From Deltaproteobacteria bacterium (GTDB lineage: Bacteria; JAMCPX01): a DNA stretch of 38,121 nucleotides. How positions within the stretch are numbered: the stretch's first letter is position 1; each line of letters begins with the position of its first letter. The DNA is taken from contig JAMCVD010000120.1 of assembly GCA_023381995.1 (NCBI GenBank), positions 1 to 38,121 of the forward strand, written 5' to 3'. Made by a program: the position numbers and the translations under genes. This document shows positions 8,743 to 15,716 of this stretch, piece by piece. The notes below the pieces were generated by a model. The model saw only the letters and a list, made by a program, of their open reading frames with translations. It made no database searches and had not been told where the DNA came from.

Positions 8743-8787
8743 GAGAATAAAAACAAGGAGGTGGTGTAAATGAATAGAAGAAAAAAA

Positions 8788-8816
8788 GCACCCTCGCTAC
8801 TGTCATAGCAGGGTGC
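8788..8816 (+). terminator. hairpin downstream of the winged-helix cargo gene
   Basis: GCACCCT-C-GCTA paired with TAGC-AGGGTGC (11 bp with one bulged C), preceded by an A-run. A 12-codon ORF (8770-8808) with a strong AAGGAGGTG sits over its left arm; it is too short to call a gene. Confidence 0.45.
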
Positions 8817-8824
8817 CATCATGG

Positions 8825-8842
8825 GGGCGGGGAAACCCGCCC
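8825..8842 (+). terminator. GC-rich GAAA-loop hairpin before the transposase
   Basis: GGGCGGG-GAAA-CCCGCCC: a perfect 7-bp stem with a GNRA tetraloop, strikingly GC-rich inside AT-rich DNA, followed by TATTAATT. Together with the hairpin at 8788-8816 it probably insulates the transposase promoter from cargo transcription. Confidence 0.45.
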
Positions 8843-8950
8843 TATTAATTATAGTAAATTATATAATACAGTTTCATTATGCTGTCAAGATGAATAATAC
8901 TTTGTATCTTATTGATATATCTATATTAAATAAATAGTGTTACAAAATAC

Positions 8951-8978
8951 TTGACAACACTAATTTAATGTGTATAAT
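8951..8978 (+). promoter_or_regulatory. consensus promoter of the transposase
   Basis: Perfect TTGACA (8951-8956) and perfect TATAAT (8973-8978) with 16-bp spacing, 21 bp upstream of the start codon. Such a strong promoter is unusual for a transposase gene. Confidence 0.75.
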
Positions 8979-8998
8979 AGGGGCAAGAGGTAAATGAT

Positions 8999-9898
8999 AT
9001 GAAAGAAATAAGCATAACAGAATTTCTAACAAAGCGGTTTCCTACAGAGGGAAGTGCTACAGCTTTTTTTGCGGAAAAGCGGTGGGATGGTAAAGTTACT
9101 TGCCCTTATTGTGGTAGTGAAAAAATCTATCAAGGTAAAGGTAAACAACCTTACAAGTGTAGTGAATGTAATAATAAGTTTACTGTAAAGACGGGTACTA
9201 TTATGGAAGGTAGTCATGTTGATGTTAGGATATGGTTGTTTGCAATGTATATTATGGGAACTTCCCGCAAAGGCATATCTTCAATTCAGTTTGCAAAATT
9301 GCTTGGTGTTACTCAAAAGACAGCATGGTATATGGCACATCGTATTCGTGAAGCCTGCAATGAATATGAGAAATTAAAAGGTATAGTGGAAGCAGATGAA
9401 ACGTATGCTGGGGGTAAAGAAAAGAATAAACATGCAAACCATAAACTTGGCGGGCGTGGAACAGCGAACAAAACCCCTATACTTGGTTTAAAACAATGTG
9501 GCGGTAGTTTCAGGGGTAAAGTTTCAGATAATACCGATATTGAAACAATGAATAAATATATTAAAGCAAACGTAGAAACAGAATCAACAATTTACACAGA
9601 TGAATTTTCAGGTTATCAAGAATTAAAAAACAAAGGTTACAATCATACTACTGTAAATCACAACAAAGGCAACTATGTAAATGGTGATGTGCATACAAAC
9701 AGTATTGAATCGTTTTGGGCATTATTAAAGCGTGGAATATATGGCACGTATCATCATGTAAGCAAGAAGCATTTACAGCGTTATGTAAACGAATTTGCTT
9801 TCAAGGCAAGCAACGGAAACTTTGCCTTCCCGTTTATCAATGCTGTTTGTTTACAAGCTAATGGAAATGTGTTACATTACAATCAACTTATAGGTTAA
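8999..9898 (+). CDS. IS1595 family transposase
   Basis: 299 residues, full length. An N-terminal zinc ribbon (Cys35, Cys38, Cys54, Cys57: CPYCGS...CSECNN) is followed by an HTH-like segment (KGISSIQFAKLLGVTQKTAWYMAHRIREA). The DDE-type catalytic domain follows, with acidic residues at Asp133 (EADETYAGG) and Asp201 (YTDEFSGY) and the NSIESFWALLKRG block (Asn234, Lys244) typical of the IS1595/ISXO2-like fold. The start has AAGAGG upstream. No frameshift or truncation is seen, and the element ends and target repeat are intact, so the enzyme is probably active. It should catalyse cut-and-paste or replicative movement of the 7122-10373 element. Confidence 0.93.
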   Translation: MKEISITEFLTKRFPTEGSATAFFAEKRWDGKVTCPYCGSEKIYQGKGKQPYKCSECNNKFTVKTGTIMEGSHVDVRIWLFAMYIMGTSRKGISSIQFAKLLGVTQKTAWYMAHRIREACNEYEKLKGIVEADETYAGGKEKNKHANHKLGGRGTANKTPILGLKQCGGSFRGKVSDNTDIETMNKYIKANVETESTIYTDEFSGYQELKNKGYNHTTVNHNKGNYVNGDVHTNSIESFWALLKRGIYGTYHHVSKKHLQRYVNEFAFKASNGNFAFPFINAVCLQANGNVLHYNQLIG

Positions 9899-9900
9899 AT

Positions 9901-10056
9901 ATGCCAAGACAACAAATAATAAAACCGATAGATAAGTCTTACACAGAGATTATTGAAGCTGTGTCAAAGTATACAACAAAAGAGATCAATCCTGCTTTAA
10001 AACAACATAAACAGAATAAAGCAAAATCAAAGTCCCGTAATGTAAAAAAGAAATAA
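9901..10056 (+). CDS. 51-residue basic protein downstream of the transposase
   Basis: Opens with ATG 2 bp after the transposase stop, so it is probably translationally coupled. Translation begins MPRQQIIKPIDKSYTE and ends in a strongly basic tail (KQNKAKSKSRNVKKK). No known family is recognised. Position and charge suggest an accessory DNA-binding factor of the element; this is inference. Confidence 0.5.
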   Translation: MPRQQIIKPIDKSYTEIIEAVSKYTTKEINPALKQHKQNKAKSKSRNVKKK

Positions 10057-10064
10057 TGCTAAAT

Positions 10065-10277
10065 TCAGAATTTAGATAAAGCTTTCCACGTAATTAACCG
10101 TTTCGCTTTTTGTTTTCCATAAGGTGTCCATCGTATTCCGCCAATGCTGATCGTTATATAACCAAGATGTTTCTTACCATATTTTTTCCATATCTTTATT
10201 TCAATACCACTTTTACCAATAGAAAATCCCTCTTTAATTGAAACATCAGCCCAGCTTGATGGTTTTCCTTTTGCCAT
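10065..10277 (-). CDS. 70-residue small basic protein (IS cargo)
   Basis: The ATG at 10277 has a strong TAGGAGGTG just upstream. The sequence starts MAKGKPSSWADVSIKEG, with a central GIEIKIWKKYGKKHLGYITISIGGIRW and a basic C-terminus. It looks like one small mixed alpha/beta domain of about 70 residues. It is convergent with the transposase and lies 74 bp inside the right inverted repeat. The family is not recognised, but the clear Shine-Dalgarno and clean frame support a real gene. Confidence 0.6.
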   Translation of the reverse strand: MAKGKPSSWADVSIKEGFSIGKSGIEIKIWKKYGKKHLGYITISIGGIRWTPYGKQKAKRLITWKALSKF

Positions 10278-10350
10278 TTTACACCTCCTATTATAACTTA
10301 CTATAATAATTTATAAAAAATCAAATATAATCATACAGAGATGATGGTAG

Positions 10351-10373
10351 GTGTTACCAAGTATATAATTCCC
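10351..10373. repeat. right terminal inverted repeat of the IS element
   Basis: 23 bp, perfect reverse complement of 7122-7144, immediately followed by the second target-site copy. Confidence 0.92.
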
Positions 10374-10381
10374 ATACTATT
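10374..10381. repeat. 8-bp target-site duplication, right copy
   Basis: ATACTATT, identical to 7114-7121. Confidence 0.9.
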
Positions 10382-10795
10382 AGCATCAGGGGATCTGATA
10401 ATGGACTCCATATTATCTATTCCAGATTGTCAACAGACCGATTGCTCATCGGACAGGAACGGCCCATAGTATCAAAACTTCTGCAAACACATCCTTATAC
10501 CCTTTTTGTTTTCTCCAACAGCAATCAATCGAGATGGCATTTCCTCAATGTTAACTATGATGAGAACAGCAGCAAACGACGCTTATTCCGCAGGATAACC
10601 ATAGGTAAGGAAGAACGGCTCCGCACTGCTTCCGAGCGTATTGCCATGCTTGATCTCGAATCAGTCAACTCAAGTCTATTGGGTATTTCATCATTAGATA
10701 TCCAGGCAAAACATGATGAAGCTTTTAATGTAGAAGCTGTAACGACACAATTTTATGAAAATTATAAAATGGTTTTCCAAGACCTTCAAAGCACG
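10382..10795 (+). pseudogene. restriction-modification-like gene, continuation after the IS
   Basis: Continues the fragment at 6929-7121. Just after the junction the frame reads LLASGD. A further small shift near 10390-10397 moves into a frame reading DNGLHIIYSRLSTDRLLIGQ, then FVFSNSNQSRWHFLNV, KRRLFRRITIGKEERLRTAS and DEAFNVEAVTTQFYENY. These segments match what I remember of the N-terminal region of Eco57I-like large DNA methyltransferases. The gene then ends abruptly at about 10795, where GC-rich chromosomal-type sequence (the SDR gene) starts. The methyltransferase and nuclease parts are absent. It is therefore a 3'-deleted, twice-frameshifted, IS-split relic. Confidence 0.6.
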
Positions 10796-10797
10796 GG

Positions 10798-11613
10798 TCA
10801 CCACTGCATCGGTTTGCCGTCGTGGGAAAATCCCCCGCTGCGGCCTCTGTCCCTGAGGAGCGCCGCCCACACGATACTCTTTGCGCCTGCCTTGACATCG
10901 AGCGGTGCAGACTGGCCTCCCATGTCCGTACGCACCCATCCGGGGTGTACCGAGTTCACGATAATACCTTTCGGAGAGAGTTCCTTTGCAAGGATGCGCG
11001 TCAGCATGTTGAGCCCTGCTTTGGAAACGGAATACGCGGAGGACGGCCAGCCGTTGCGCGCAGATGTGCCGTCGCCCGCCGAGCGCACGAAACTGCGCAT
11101 GAGATCCACGAGTCCATCCCTGGTAAGTCCGGGTGATTCAAACCTGCGTCTCAGATCCCCGGACAGGCAGGAGAGCTGGCCCATGGCGCTCGAGACCATG
11201 ACGATGCGCGAGCCTTCGTGCATGAACGGCAGGAGCGCGTCCGTCACATGCATCGGACCGAAAAAATTTGTTTCGATGGTACGTTCTGCGGCCGTCCCGT
11301 CGAACCTTCCGAAATCGGACACACCCGCATTATTGACGAGCACATCGATCCCCTTCCACCGTTCGAGAACCTCGCCGGCAAACCTCGATATGCTCGCTGT
11401 GTCCTGAACGTCCAGGACAGCCCACGATACACCGGTCCCCCCTGGCGACAGCCTGCCCGCTGCTTCTTTGACCTTTGCCTCATCCCGGCCCGTGAGGATG
11501 ACGTGCATGCCCGACTCTTTCAACTGGCGGCACGTCTCCAATCCAAGCCCCTTGTTTGCACCGGTTACTATCGCAATTCCCTTACTATTTTTATGTTGCT
11601 TGTTTTTATTCAT
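10798..11613 (-). CDS. short-chain dehydrogenase/reductase
   Basis: 271 residues, complete. A classical SDR with cofactor motif TGANKGLGLE (residues about 18-27), NNAG (about 92-95) and the active-site YSVSK (about 185-189). The closing HPGWVRTDMGG block is typical of carbonyl-reductase-like (CBR1-type) SDRs. The expected activity is NAD(P)H-dependent reduction of a carbonyl compound; the substrate is unknown. No clear Shine-Dalgarno precedes the ATG at 11613. Base composition is much richer in GC than the pseudogene that abuts its 3' end, marking a recombination junction at about 10795. Confidence 0.85.
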   Translation of the reverse strand: MNKNKQHKNSKGIAIVTGANKGLGLETCRQLKESGMHVILTGRDEAKVKEAAGRLSPGGTGVSWAVLDVQDTASISRFAGEVLERWKGIDVLVNNAGVSDFGRFDGTAAERTIETNFFGPMHVTDALLPFMHEGSRIVMVSSAMGQLSCLSGDLRRRFESPGLTRDGLVDLMRSFVRSAGDGTSARNGWPSSAYSVSKAGLNMLTRILAKELSPKGIIVNSVHPGWVRTDMGGQSAPLDVKAGAKSIVWAALLRDRGRSGGFSHDGKPMQW

Positions 11614-11667
11614 TTAATGGATTATAGTTTTATCTTGAGAAGATGCAATAATTACGAGGAAGAAAAT

Positions 11668-11892
11668 ATGAAGGAATATAACTACACAATCATCCTGGAA
11701 AAAGAGGAAGACGGAGGGTATCATGCCTTTTGCCCGTCACTCCCGGGATGCCACACTCAGGGTGATACATACGATGAGGCTATGGACAATATAAAAGAGG
11801 CAGTTAAACTCTATATAGAAAGTCTTAAAGCCAACAAAGGACCTATACCTGCTGAAGATATAACTATAAAACCGCCCAAGGTGGCGATCTGA
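11668..11892 (+). CDS. hicB: HicB family antitoxin
   Basis: 74 residues from the ATG at 11668, with ACGAGGAAG upstream. The fold signature is clear: YTIILEKEEDGGYHAFCPSLPGCHTQGDT, then a helix EAMDNIKEAVKLYIESLK and a short tail. This is the partially degraded RNase H-like HicB antitoxin domain, which neutralises HicA by direct binding. There is no obvious extra DNA-binding domain. Its TGA overlaps the start of the toxin frame (CTGA), the usual tight coupling, but the toxin gene is damaged. Confidence 0.85.
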   Translation: MKEYNYTIILEKEEDGGYHAFCPSLPGCHTQGDTYDEAMDNIKEAVKLYIESLKANKGPIPAEDITIKPPKVAI

Positions 11893-12106
11893 GCCCTAAA
11901 CTTCCGCATATAAAAGCAAAAGAACTGCTCAGAATAGCAGTAAAACTGGGATTTGAATTTGTAGGCAATCAGGGAGTCACGCAATATATCATAGGAAGTC
12001 TGATAGAAAACGCATTGTTGTACCTATTCATAGCGATAAAGATATCAAACGAAAAACCATGTTAGGAATAATAAAAGATATGGGTTTGGAAATAGAAGAA
12101 TTTTAA
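11889..12106 (+). pseudogene. hicA: HicA toxin, start codon lost and frameshifted
   Basis: The frame begins SPKLPHIKAKELLRIAVKLGFEFV directly after hicB, but its first codon is CTG where ATG or GTG is expected. After Val at 11961-11963 a one-base shift is needed to read RQSGSHAIYHRKSDRKRI, then IHSDKDIKRKTMLG and the C-terminus. The GSH motif contains the catalytic His of the HicA mRNA interferase (dsRBD-like fold). Without the shift the frame gives unrelated residues and stops early. The toxin is therefore probably inactive unless the shift is a sequencing error; the antitoxin is intact. Confidence 0.75.
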
Positions 12107-12155
12107 GAATTACTACCCTAGTAGAAAGAACAAGGCATAGCCGTTTTAGACAACT

Positions 12156-12185
12156 GTAGCAATGTTGTAGCAAAAACGGTAGCAA
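12156..12185. repeat. three phased GTAGCAA repeats upstream of tRNA-Leu(CAA)
   Basis: GTAGCAA at 12156-12162, 12167-12173 and 12179-12185, spaced 11 and 12 bp, about one helical turn each. They lie 52 bp before the tRNA. The arrangement resembles arm-type integrase sites or a protein-binding array. Confidence 0.5.
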
Positions 12186-12237
12186 ACTGATAATGAGATG
12201 TATGCAAAATTCTCTACCTTATCGGAAAACAAGTAAC

Positions 12238-12321
12238 GCCGGGGTGGCGGAACTGGTAGACGCAGGGGACTCAAAATCCCCCGTCCTCCGGGACATGAGG
12301 GTTCAATTCCCTCCCCCGGCA
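12238..12321 (+). tRNA. tRNA-Leu (anticodon CAA)
   Basis: Class II tRNA of 84 nt. Acceptor GCCGGGG/CCCCGGC, discriminator A, CCA not encoded. Anticodon stem GGGGA/TCCCC with loop CTCAAAA, giving anticodon CAA (Leu UUG). Long variable arm and T-loop GTTCAATTC. It forms the right edge of the AT-rich accessory region. Confidence 0.95.
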
Positions 12322-12403
12322 CTCTCCCTCGGCCATGTTTCCTGCGGCCCTCGCGTGAACCAACGTTGGAAAGAACGGAGTCCTACGCCGCGAATGACCT
12401 GTT

Positions 12404-12619
12404 TTACCCTGCGGCCTCTTTCCCTTTCTCTGTCTCTTTATTGATCGAATCCGTGAATACGCGACTCTTTGCATTGTTGAATGCCTCAATAATCGAGGGT
12501 GCATATTCCGCTGATATTTTAAAGCACTCATTCTCGTCCCTTGTCCGCTTTAGCGACCAGTACAATACGCCGAGGTAGAAATATCCCTGCGCAAGGTCTT
12601 TTACGTCCCCGTTCTTCAT
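12404..12619 (-). pseudogene. TPR-like protein fragment
   Basis: 71 residues. The central part (AQGYFYLGVLYWSLKRTRDEN, then CFKISAEYAPS and a helix) reads like one TPR unit of a small periplasmic or lipoprotein-type protein. The ATG at 12619 has AGGAGG only 1 bp upstream, too close to be a good start, so the real N-terminus may be missing. Probably the 3' remnant of a larger gene, as the neighbouring 200 bp also hold fragments. Confidence 0.4.
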
Positions 12620-12677
12620 GCCTCCTGAAATTTAGCTGTCCCTCTATTGCCTTGCCACTCAGACGATGGCGTTTTAG

Positions 12678-12839
12678 TGCCGGGCCGGTGGTTTCGTTTT
12701 TCTTGACCAATATCAGATTTGTCGTATACATACGATCGAAGACGATACCTATATTGATGCCAACGGCAATCAGATCGCCGATTTGAGTGCATATGGCGTA
12801 TGGTACGGTATCGGACCTTCTTTCGGATGGAGCTGGTAA
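12678..12839 (+). pseudogene. C-terminal fragment of a beta-barrel-like protein
   Basis: A plus-strand frame open only from the stop at 12675 reads ...TIEDDTYIDANGNQIADLSA then YGVWYGIGPSFGWSW and a stop at 12837-12839. The Gly/aromatic alternation and terminal Trp fit the last strands of an outer-membrane barrel. There is no start codon or upstream part. The exactly complementary minus frame is also open, so the strand call is uncertain. Confidence 0.35.
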
Positions 12840-13076
12840 AGGAAGAAATGCACCGCCTGCCCGGACATCCATTGATTGTGCCGGACATTTGAAGGGCTTC
12901 CCTGCATACCGAAGCAAGAACCTTCCGCGGGAGGTGAAGGCCGGTCTAATCGTTTGAGTATAATAATTGCGCTTGCAATATTTAATAATGAGTCATAATA
13001 AGAGAAACAGAGTAATGTTTACCCCGATCGGACGGGGCTGGAGCCTATAGCATGACAAAGGAGCCTTATTGTACGG

Positions 13077-14084
13077 ATGGATAAAAAACTTGCAGTCATA
13101 GGAGCAGGGAGCTGGGGAACAGCCCTGTCGCAGGTGATGGCCAACAACGGCTACAGTGTTTCGCTATGGGCGCGGAGAAGGGAGCTGTGCGATGAGATCA
13201 ATGCACGGCACACGAACAGCAGGTTCATCCCCGGCATTGCGCTCTCCGGCGGCATAAGGTCCTATAACGATTTTGGTGATACCCTGTCCGATCAGAAGAT
13301 GGTATTCCTCGTCGTGCCGTCCCAGTTCATGAGGGACACCCTGAAGTCTGCTGCGCCGTACATCAAGGGGGACGCCGTCGTTATAAGCGCAGTGAAGGGT
13401 ATAGAGACCTCGACGCTGATGAGGCCTTCCGAGATCGTACGGGACGTGCTCGGTGCCGGTGCCGCCTGTGCGGTGCTGTCCGGACCGAGCTTTGCGAGAG
13501 AGGTCGTGGGCGGTATGCCCACCGCAGTGACCATTGCGGCGGACGACATACGGACGGCGCGTGAGCTGCAGTACCTCCTGAATACGAAGTTCCTCAGGCT
13601 GTACGCATCGGACGACGTGGCAGGGGTGGAGCTCGGGGGCAGCCTGAAGAACGTGATAGCGATAGCAGCGGGAGTGTGCGACGGGGCGAACATAGGCAAG
13701 AGCGCGAGAGCCTCCATCATAACGCGGGGCCTCGCCGAAATAATAAGGCTGGGCACACGGATGGGGGCCAAGAAAGAGACGTTCTCCGGGCTGTCCGGGC
13801 TGGGCGATCTCGTCCTGACTGCGACGGACGAGCAGAGCAGGAACAGGACGGTCGGGTTCAGGATAGGCAGGGGCGAGAAGGTAAAAGACGTCCTCGACAG
13901 CATGATCATGGTCGCGGAAGGGGTGCAGACCTCGCTGTCCGTAAAGCTCCTTGCGGACAGGCTCGGGGTGGACATGCCCGTGTCCGTCGAGATATACGAG
14001 ATTGTCCACAGGAACAAGGACGCAATGGAGTCCATACGGTCCCTGCTGAGTAGACCGCTGAGAGACGAGCACTATGGAAGCTAA
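13077..14084 (+). CDS. gpsA: NAD(P)H-dependent glycerol-3-phosphate dehydrogenase
   Basis: 335 residues, normal length. It makes sn-glycerol 3-phosphate from dihydroxyacetone phosphate, the first step of phospholipid synthesis, in the cytosol. The Rossmann motif GAGSWGTAL is at residues 9-17. VISAVKGIE (about 104-112), LSGPSFAREV (about 138-147), the catalytic Lys in GGSLKNVIAIAAG (about 190) and SGLSGLGDLVLT (about 240) are all present. The ATG at 13077 lies 13 bp after AAAGGAG. The stop overlaps the start of the next gene by 11 bp, so the two are translationally coupled. Confidence 0.95.
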   Translation: MDKKLAVIGAGSWGTALSQVMANNGYSVSLWARRRELCDEINARHTNSRFIPGIALSGGIRSYNDFGDTLSDQKMVFLVVPSQFMRDTLKSAAPYIKGDAVVISAVKGIETSTLMRPSEIVRDVLGAGAACAVLSGPSFAREVVGGMPTAVTIAADDIRTARELQYLLNTKFLRLYASDDVAGVELGGSLKNVIAIAAGVCDGANIGKSARASIITRGLAEIIRLGTRMGAKKETFSGLSGLGDLVLTATDEQSRNRTVGFRIGRGEKVKDVLDSMIMVAEGVQTSLSVKLLADRLGVDMPVSVEIYEIVHRNKDAMESIRSLLSRPLRDEHYGS

Positions 14085-15534
14085 GAACGAATACACGGTG
14101 AAGAGGCTTCTCTCAATCGAGCGCGACAAGTGGCTTGAGACGCTGAGCATCGACGGCAAGGACAGGCTCCTGTACGAGCTCGAGATGCTCATGAAGGCGT
14201 CGGAGCGGTTCTTTAACATAGACAACCTTCCGGTATCGAACAGGGAGCAGATCATATCGAAGAATTTCTACAACGAGCTGAAGATCCTTGCGGACGCCGC
14301 AAAGAGGATTATCTCGATCGTACGGCTGCTGCTCGTCGACAAGTCGGCCAATGCGTTCTACTTTCAGGCGTACGTCGAGAACCGCCTGCTCGCCGACTAT
14401 GCGAGGGACAGGGTGATCGAGATATACCTGAACCAGTCGTCACCCAGAGACAGTCTGTACCTGCTCTACATAACGTTCCTCAATCTCGGATCGCTCTACG
14501 AGGCGGTCGCCCGCAGCAAGAAGGTATCGTACGGCATGTACAGCAACCTCGGGCAGCTCACGAGCAGGGAGATCTCGCTGAACAAATACTTTAACCCGCT
14601 GAAGCTCGAGCCGTTCCTCGAGAGGTACGACAGGATCCACGATCACCACATCCGCACCGTCGTCGGTGGCATAGACGACGAGAACCTCAGACTGAAAGTG
14701 TCCATCGTGTTCCTGTCGTTGTTCAAGCTGCTCAGGTACCTGCGGTACGTAAACAATGAATCGGAAGACATCGAGAAGCTCCGCTCGTCCCTTCTCATAT
14801 TTACGCTGATCCACGCAGAGGCAAAGATGATAACCAAGTTCCTCGACGACGAGTTCCTCAAACAGAAGTCCAATCGCACCTATGAGAACGGAATCATCAC
14901 GGCCATGGATTCCCTGTCGTTTCAGATGAGCATAGAGATAAGGAAGGTCTTCGGGCAGATACTCAAGGACGCGATAGAGATCGGGAACCTCCTCAAGCTG
15001 AGGGCGGCAATCGACTCGGCAAAAGGCATCCTCACCAACTTTATCCAGCAGTCCATCATACTCGTCGTCCACAAGTTCGACCCCTATTTGAAGGGGAAGG
15101 AGATATTCCCGGACTTCATTTCCAGGATAGAGCAGTCCCTGCGATTGAGGGAAGATATCTGGCTCTTCAAGAGCGTACTCGAATTTTTCGAGGACAACAC
15201 CTCCGAGAACGGCATGGCCCGCAACCATATGCCCGGGACCCTGTTCAACATGGTGAGAGACTACATCTATTATTTCCAGGACATAAGCTTCTCCCTCGTC
15301 AGGTACAGCGATCACGAGGAGTTTGAGAAGTTTTTCGATAGTATAAGCGCCTACAGAGGGGACGATCTGCTGAACAAGTTCAAGTTCATCGAGTTGAGAA
15401 AGTCCATACATAATTTCAAGATCTTCCTCGAGACGACGTTCGGACATATCGCGAACAGGTCCGAGCTGAAGGACATGCCCCTCGATACGAAACATCTTCA
15501 AACCGTGCTCGCACAGTTTCTGCCGGCTCGGTAG
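14074..15534 (+). CDS. unknown all-helical cytosolic protein coupled to gpsA
   Basis: 486 residues, not recognised. There is no signal peptide or membrane segment. The sequence is almost entirely amphipathic helix, rich in Leu, Lys, Glu, Tyr and Arg, with several long helical hairpins (ELKILADAAKRIISIVRLLLVD, then SLFKLLRYLRYVNNESEDIEKL, and more towards the C-terminus). There is no recognisable nucleotide-binding or metal-binding motif. It starts inside the last codons of gpsA, so both are made from one message. A role linked to glycerophosphate or membrane metabolism is possible only by association. Confidence 0.75.
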   Translation: MEAKNEYTVKRLLSIERDKWLETLSIDGKDRLLYELEMLMKASERFFNIDNLPVSNREQIISKNFYNELKILADAAKRIISIVRLLLVDKSANAFYFQAYVENRLLADYARDRVIEIYLNQSSPRDSLYLLYITFLNLGSLYEAVARSKKVSYGMYSNLGQLTSREISLNKYFNPLKLEPFLERYDRIHDHHIRTVVGGIDDENLRLKVSIVFLSLFKLLRYLRYVNNESEDIEKLRSSLLIFTLIHAEAKMITKFLDDEFLKQKSNRTYENGIITAMDSLSFQMSIEIRKVFGQILKDAIEIGNLLKLRAAIDSAKGILTNFIQQSIILVVHKFDPYLKGKEIFPDFISRIEQSLRLREDIWLFKSVLEFFEDNTSENGMARNHMPGTLFNMVRDYIYYFQDISFSLVRYSDHEEFEKFFDSISAYRGDDLLNKFKFIELRKSIHNFKIFLETTFGHIANRSELKDMPLDTKHLQTVLAQFLPAR

Positions 15535-15551
15535 GGCGCGGGTGCTGCTAA

Positions 15552-15585
15552 CCCGAAAAATGCATTTGCAAGACAGGGAAGTCTG
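15552..15585 (+). repeat. dispersed repeat, copy A
   Basis: Begins CCCGAAAAATGCA and ends CAGGGAAGT, as in copies B (15717-15741, inverted) and C (19695-19719), but with about 8 extra bases (TTTGCAAG) in the middle. Confidence 0.55.
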
Positions 15586-15716
15586 TGTAATGAGTGATAG
15601 GCCTGCGTCAAACAGGGGTATTCTTCGGACTATACCATCCCCTCTGACAAAAAGCTCAGAGAGCTTCGGTGGGTCGCACGGCCCATGCCCCGCATGGGTA
15701 CCCCGAACGAACGAGC

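Larger units (their letters stand above)
7122..10373 (+). mobile_element. IS1595-type transporter element with passenger genes
   Basis: A 3252-bp element defined by sequence. The 23-bp inverted ends at 7122-7144 (beginning GGGAATTATATACTTGG) and 10351-10373 (ending ATATAATTCCC) are perfect matches. They are flanked by the direct repeat ATACTATT on both sides. Inside are a DUF3800 gene (minus), a coiled-coil/winged-helix gene (plus), the IS1595-family transposase (plus), a 51-codon ORF directly after it (plus) and a 70-residue ORF (minus). Insertion disrupted an already unusual restriction-modification-like gene, whose frame is restored at the empty site. Passenger genes in IS1595-family elements are known (transporter IS); this cargo combination is the novelty. 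Intact ends and an intact transposase suggest recent insertion. Confidence 0.88.

Noticed and set aside
8847-10305. AT-rich inverted similarity near 8847-8863 and 10285-10305 as IS ends
   Set aside because: The match is imperfect and low complexity, with no target duplication; the 23-bp ends at 7122 and 10373 are clearly the true termini.
10427-11407. Long plus-strand ORF of 326 codons
   Set aside because: The first part is the restriction-modification relic; the rest is antisense to the SDR gene. It is a chance join across the junction near 10795.
12156-12185. CRISPR array
   Set aside because: The repeats are 7 bp with 4-5 bp gaps; no CRISPR-sized repeat/spacer pattern exists anywhere in the window.
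12271-12531. Minus-strand ORF across tRNA-Leu(CAA)
   Set aside because: Antisense of the tRNA and the fragment region, no Shine-Dalgarno.
12528-12917. Minus-strand 129-codon ORF
   Set aside because: Its codons are exact complements of the plus-strand barrel-like fragment, and its middle and ends look unlike protein; no start signal.
13164-14255. Long minus-strand ORF opposite gpsA
   Set aside because: Shadow of the GC-rich gpsA frame; gpsA motifs are unambiguous.
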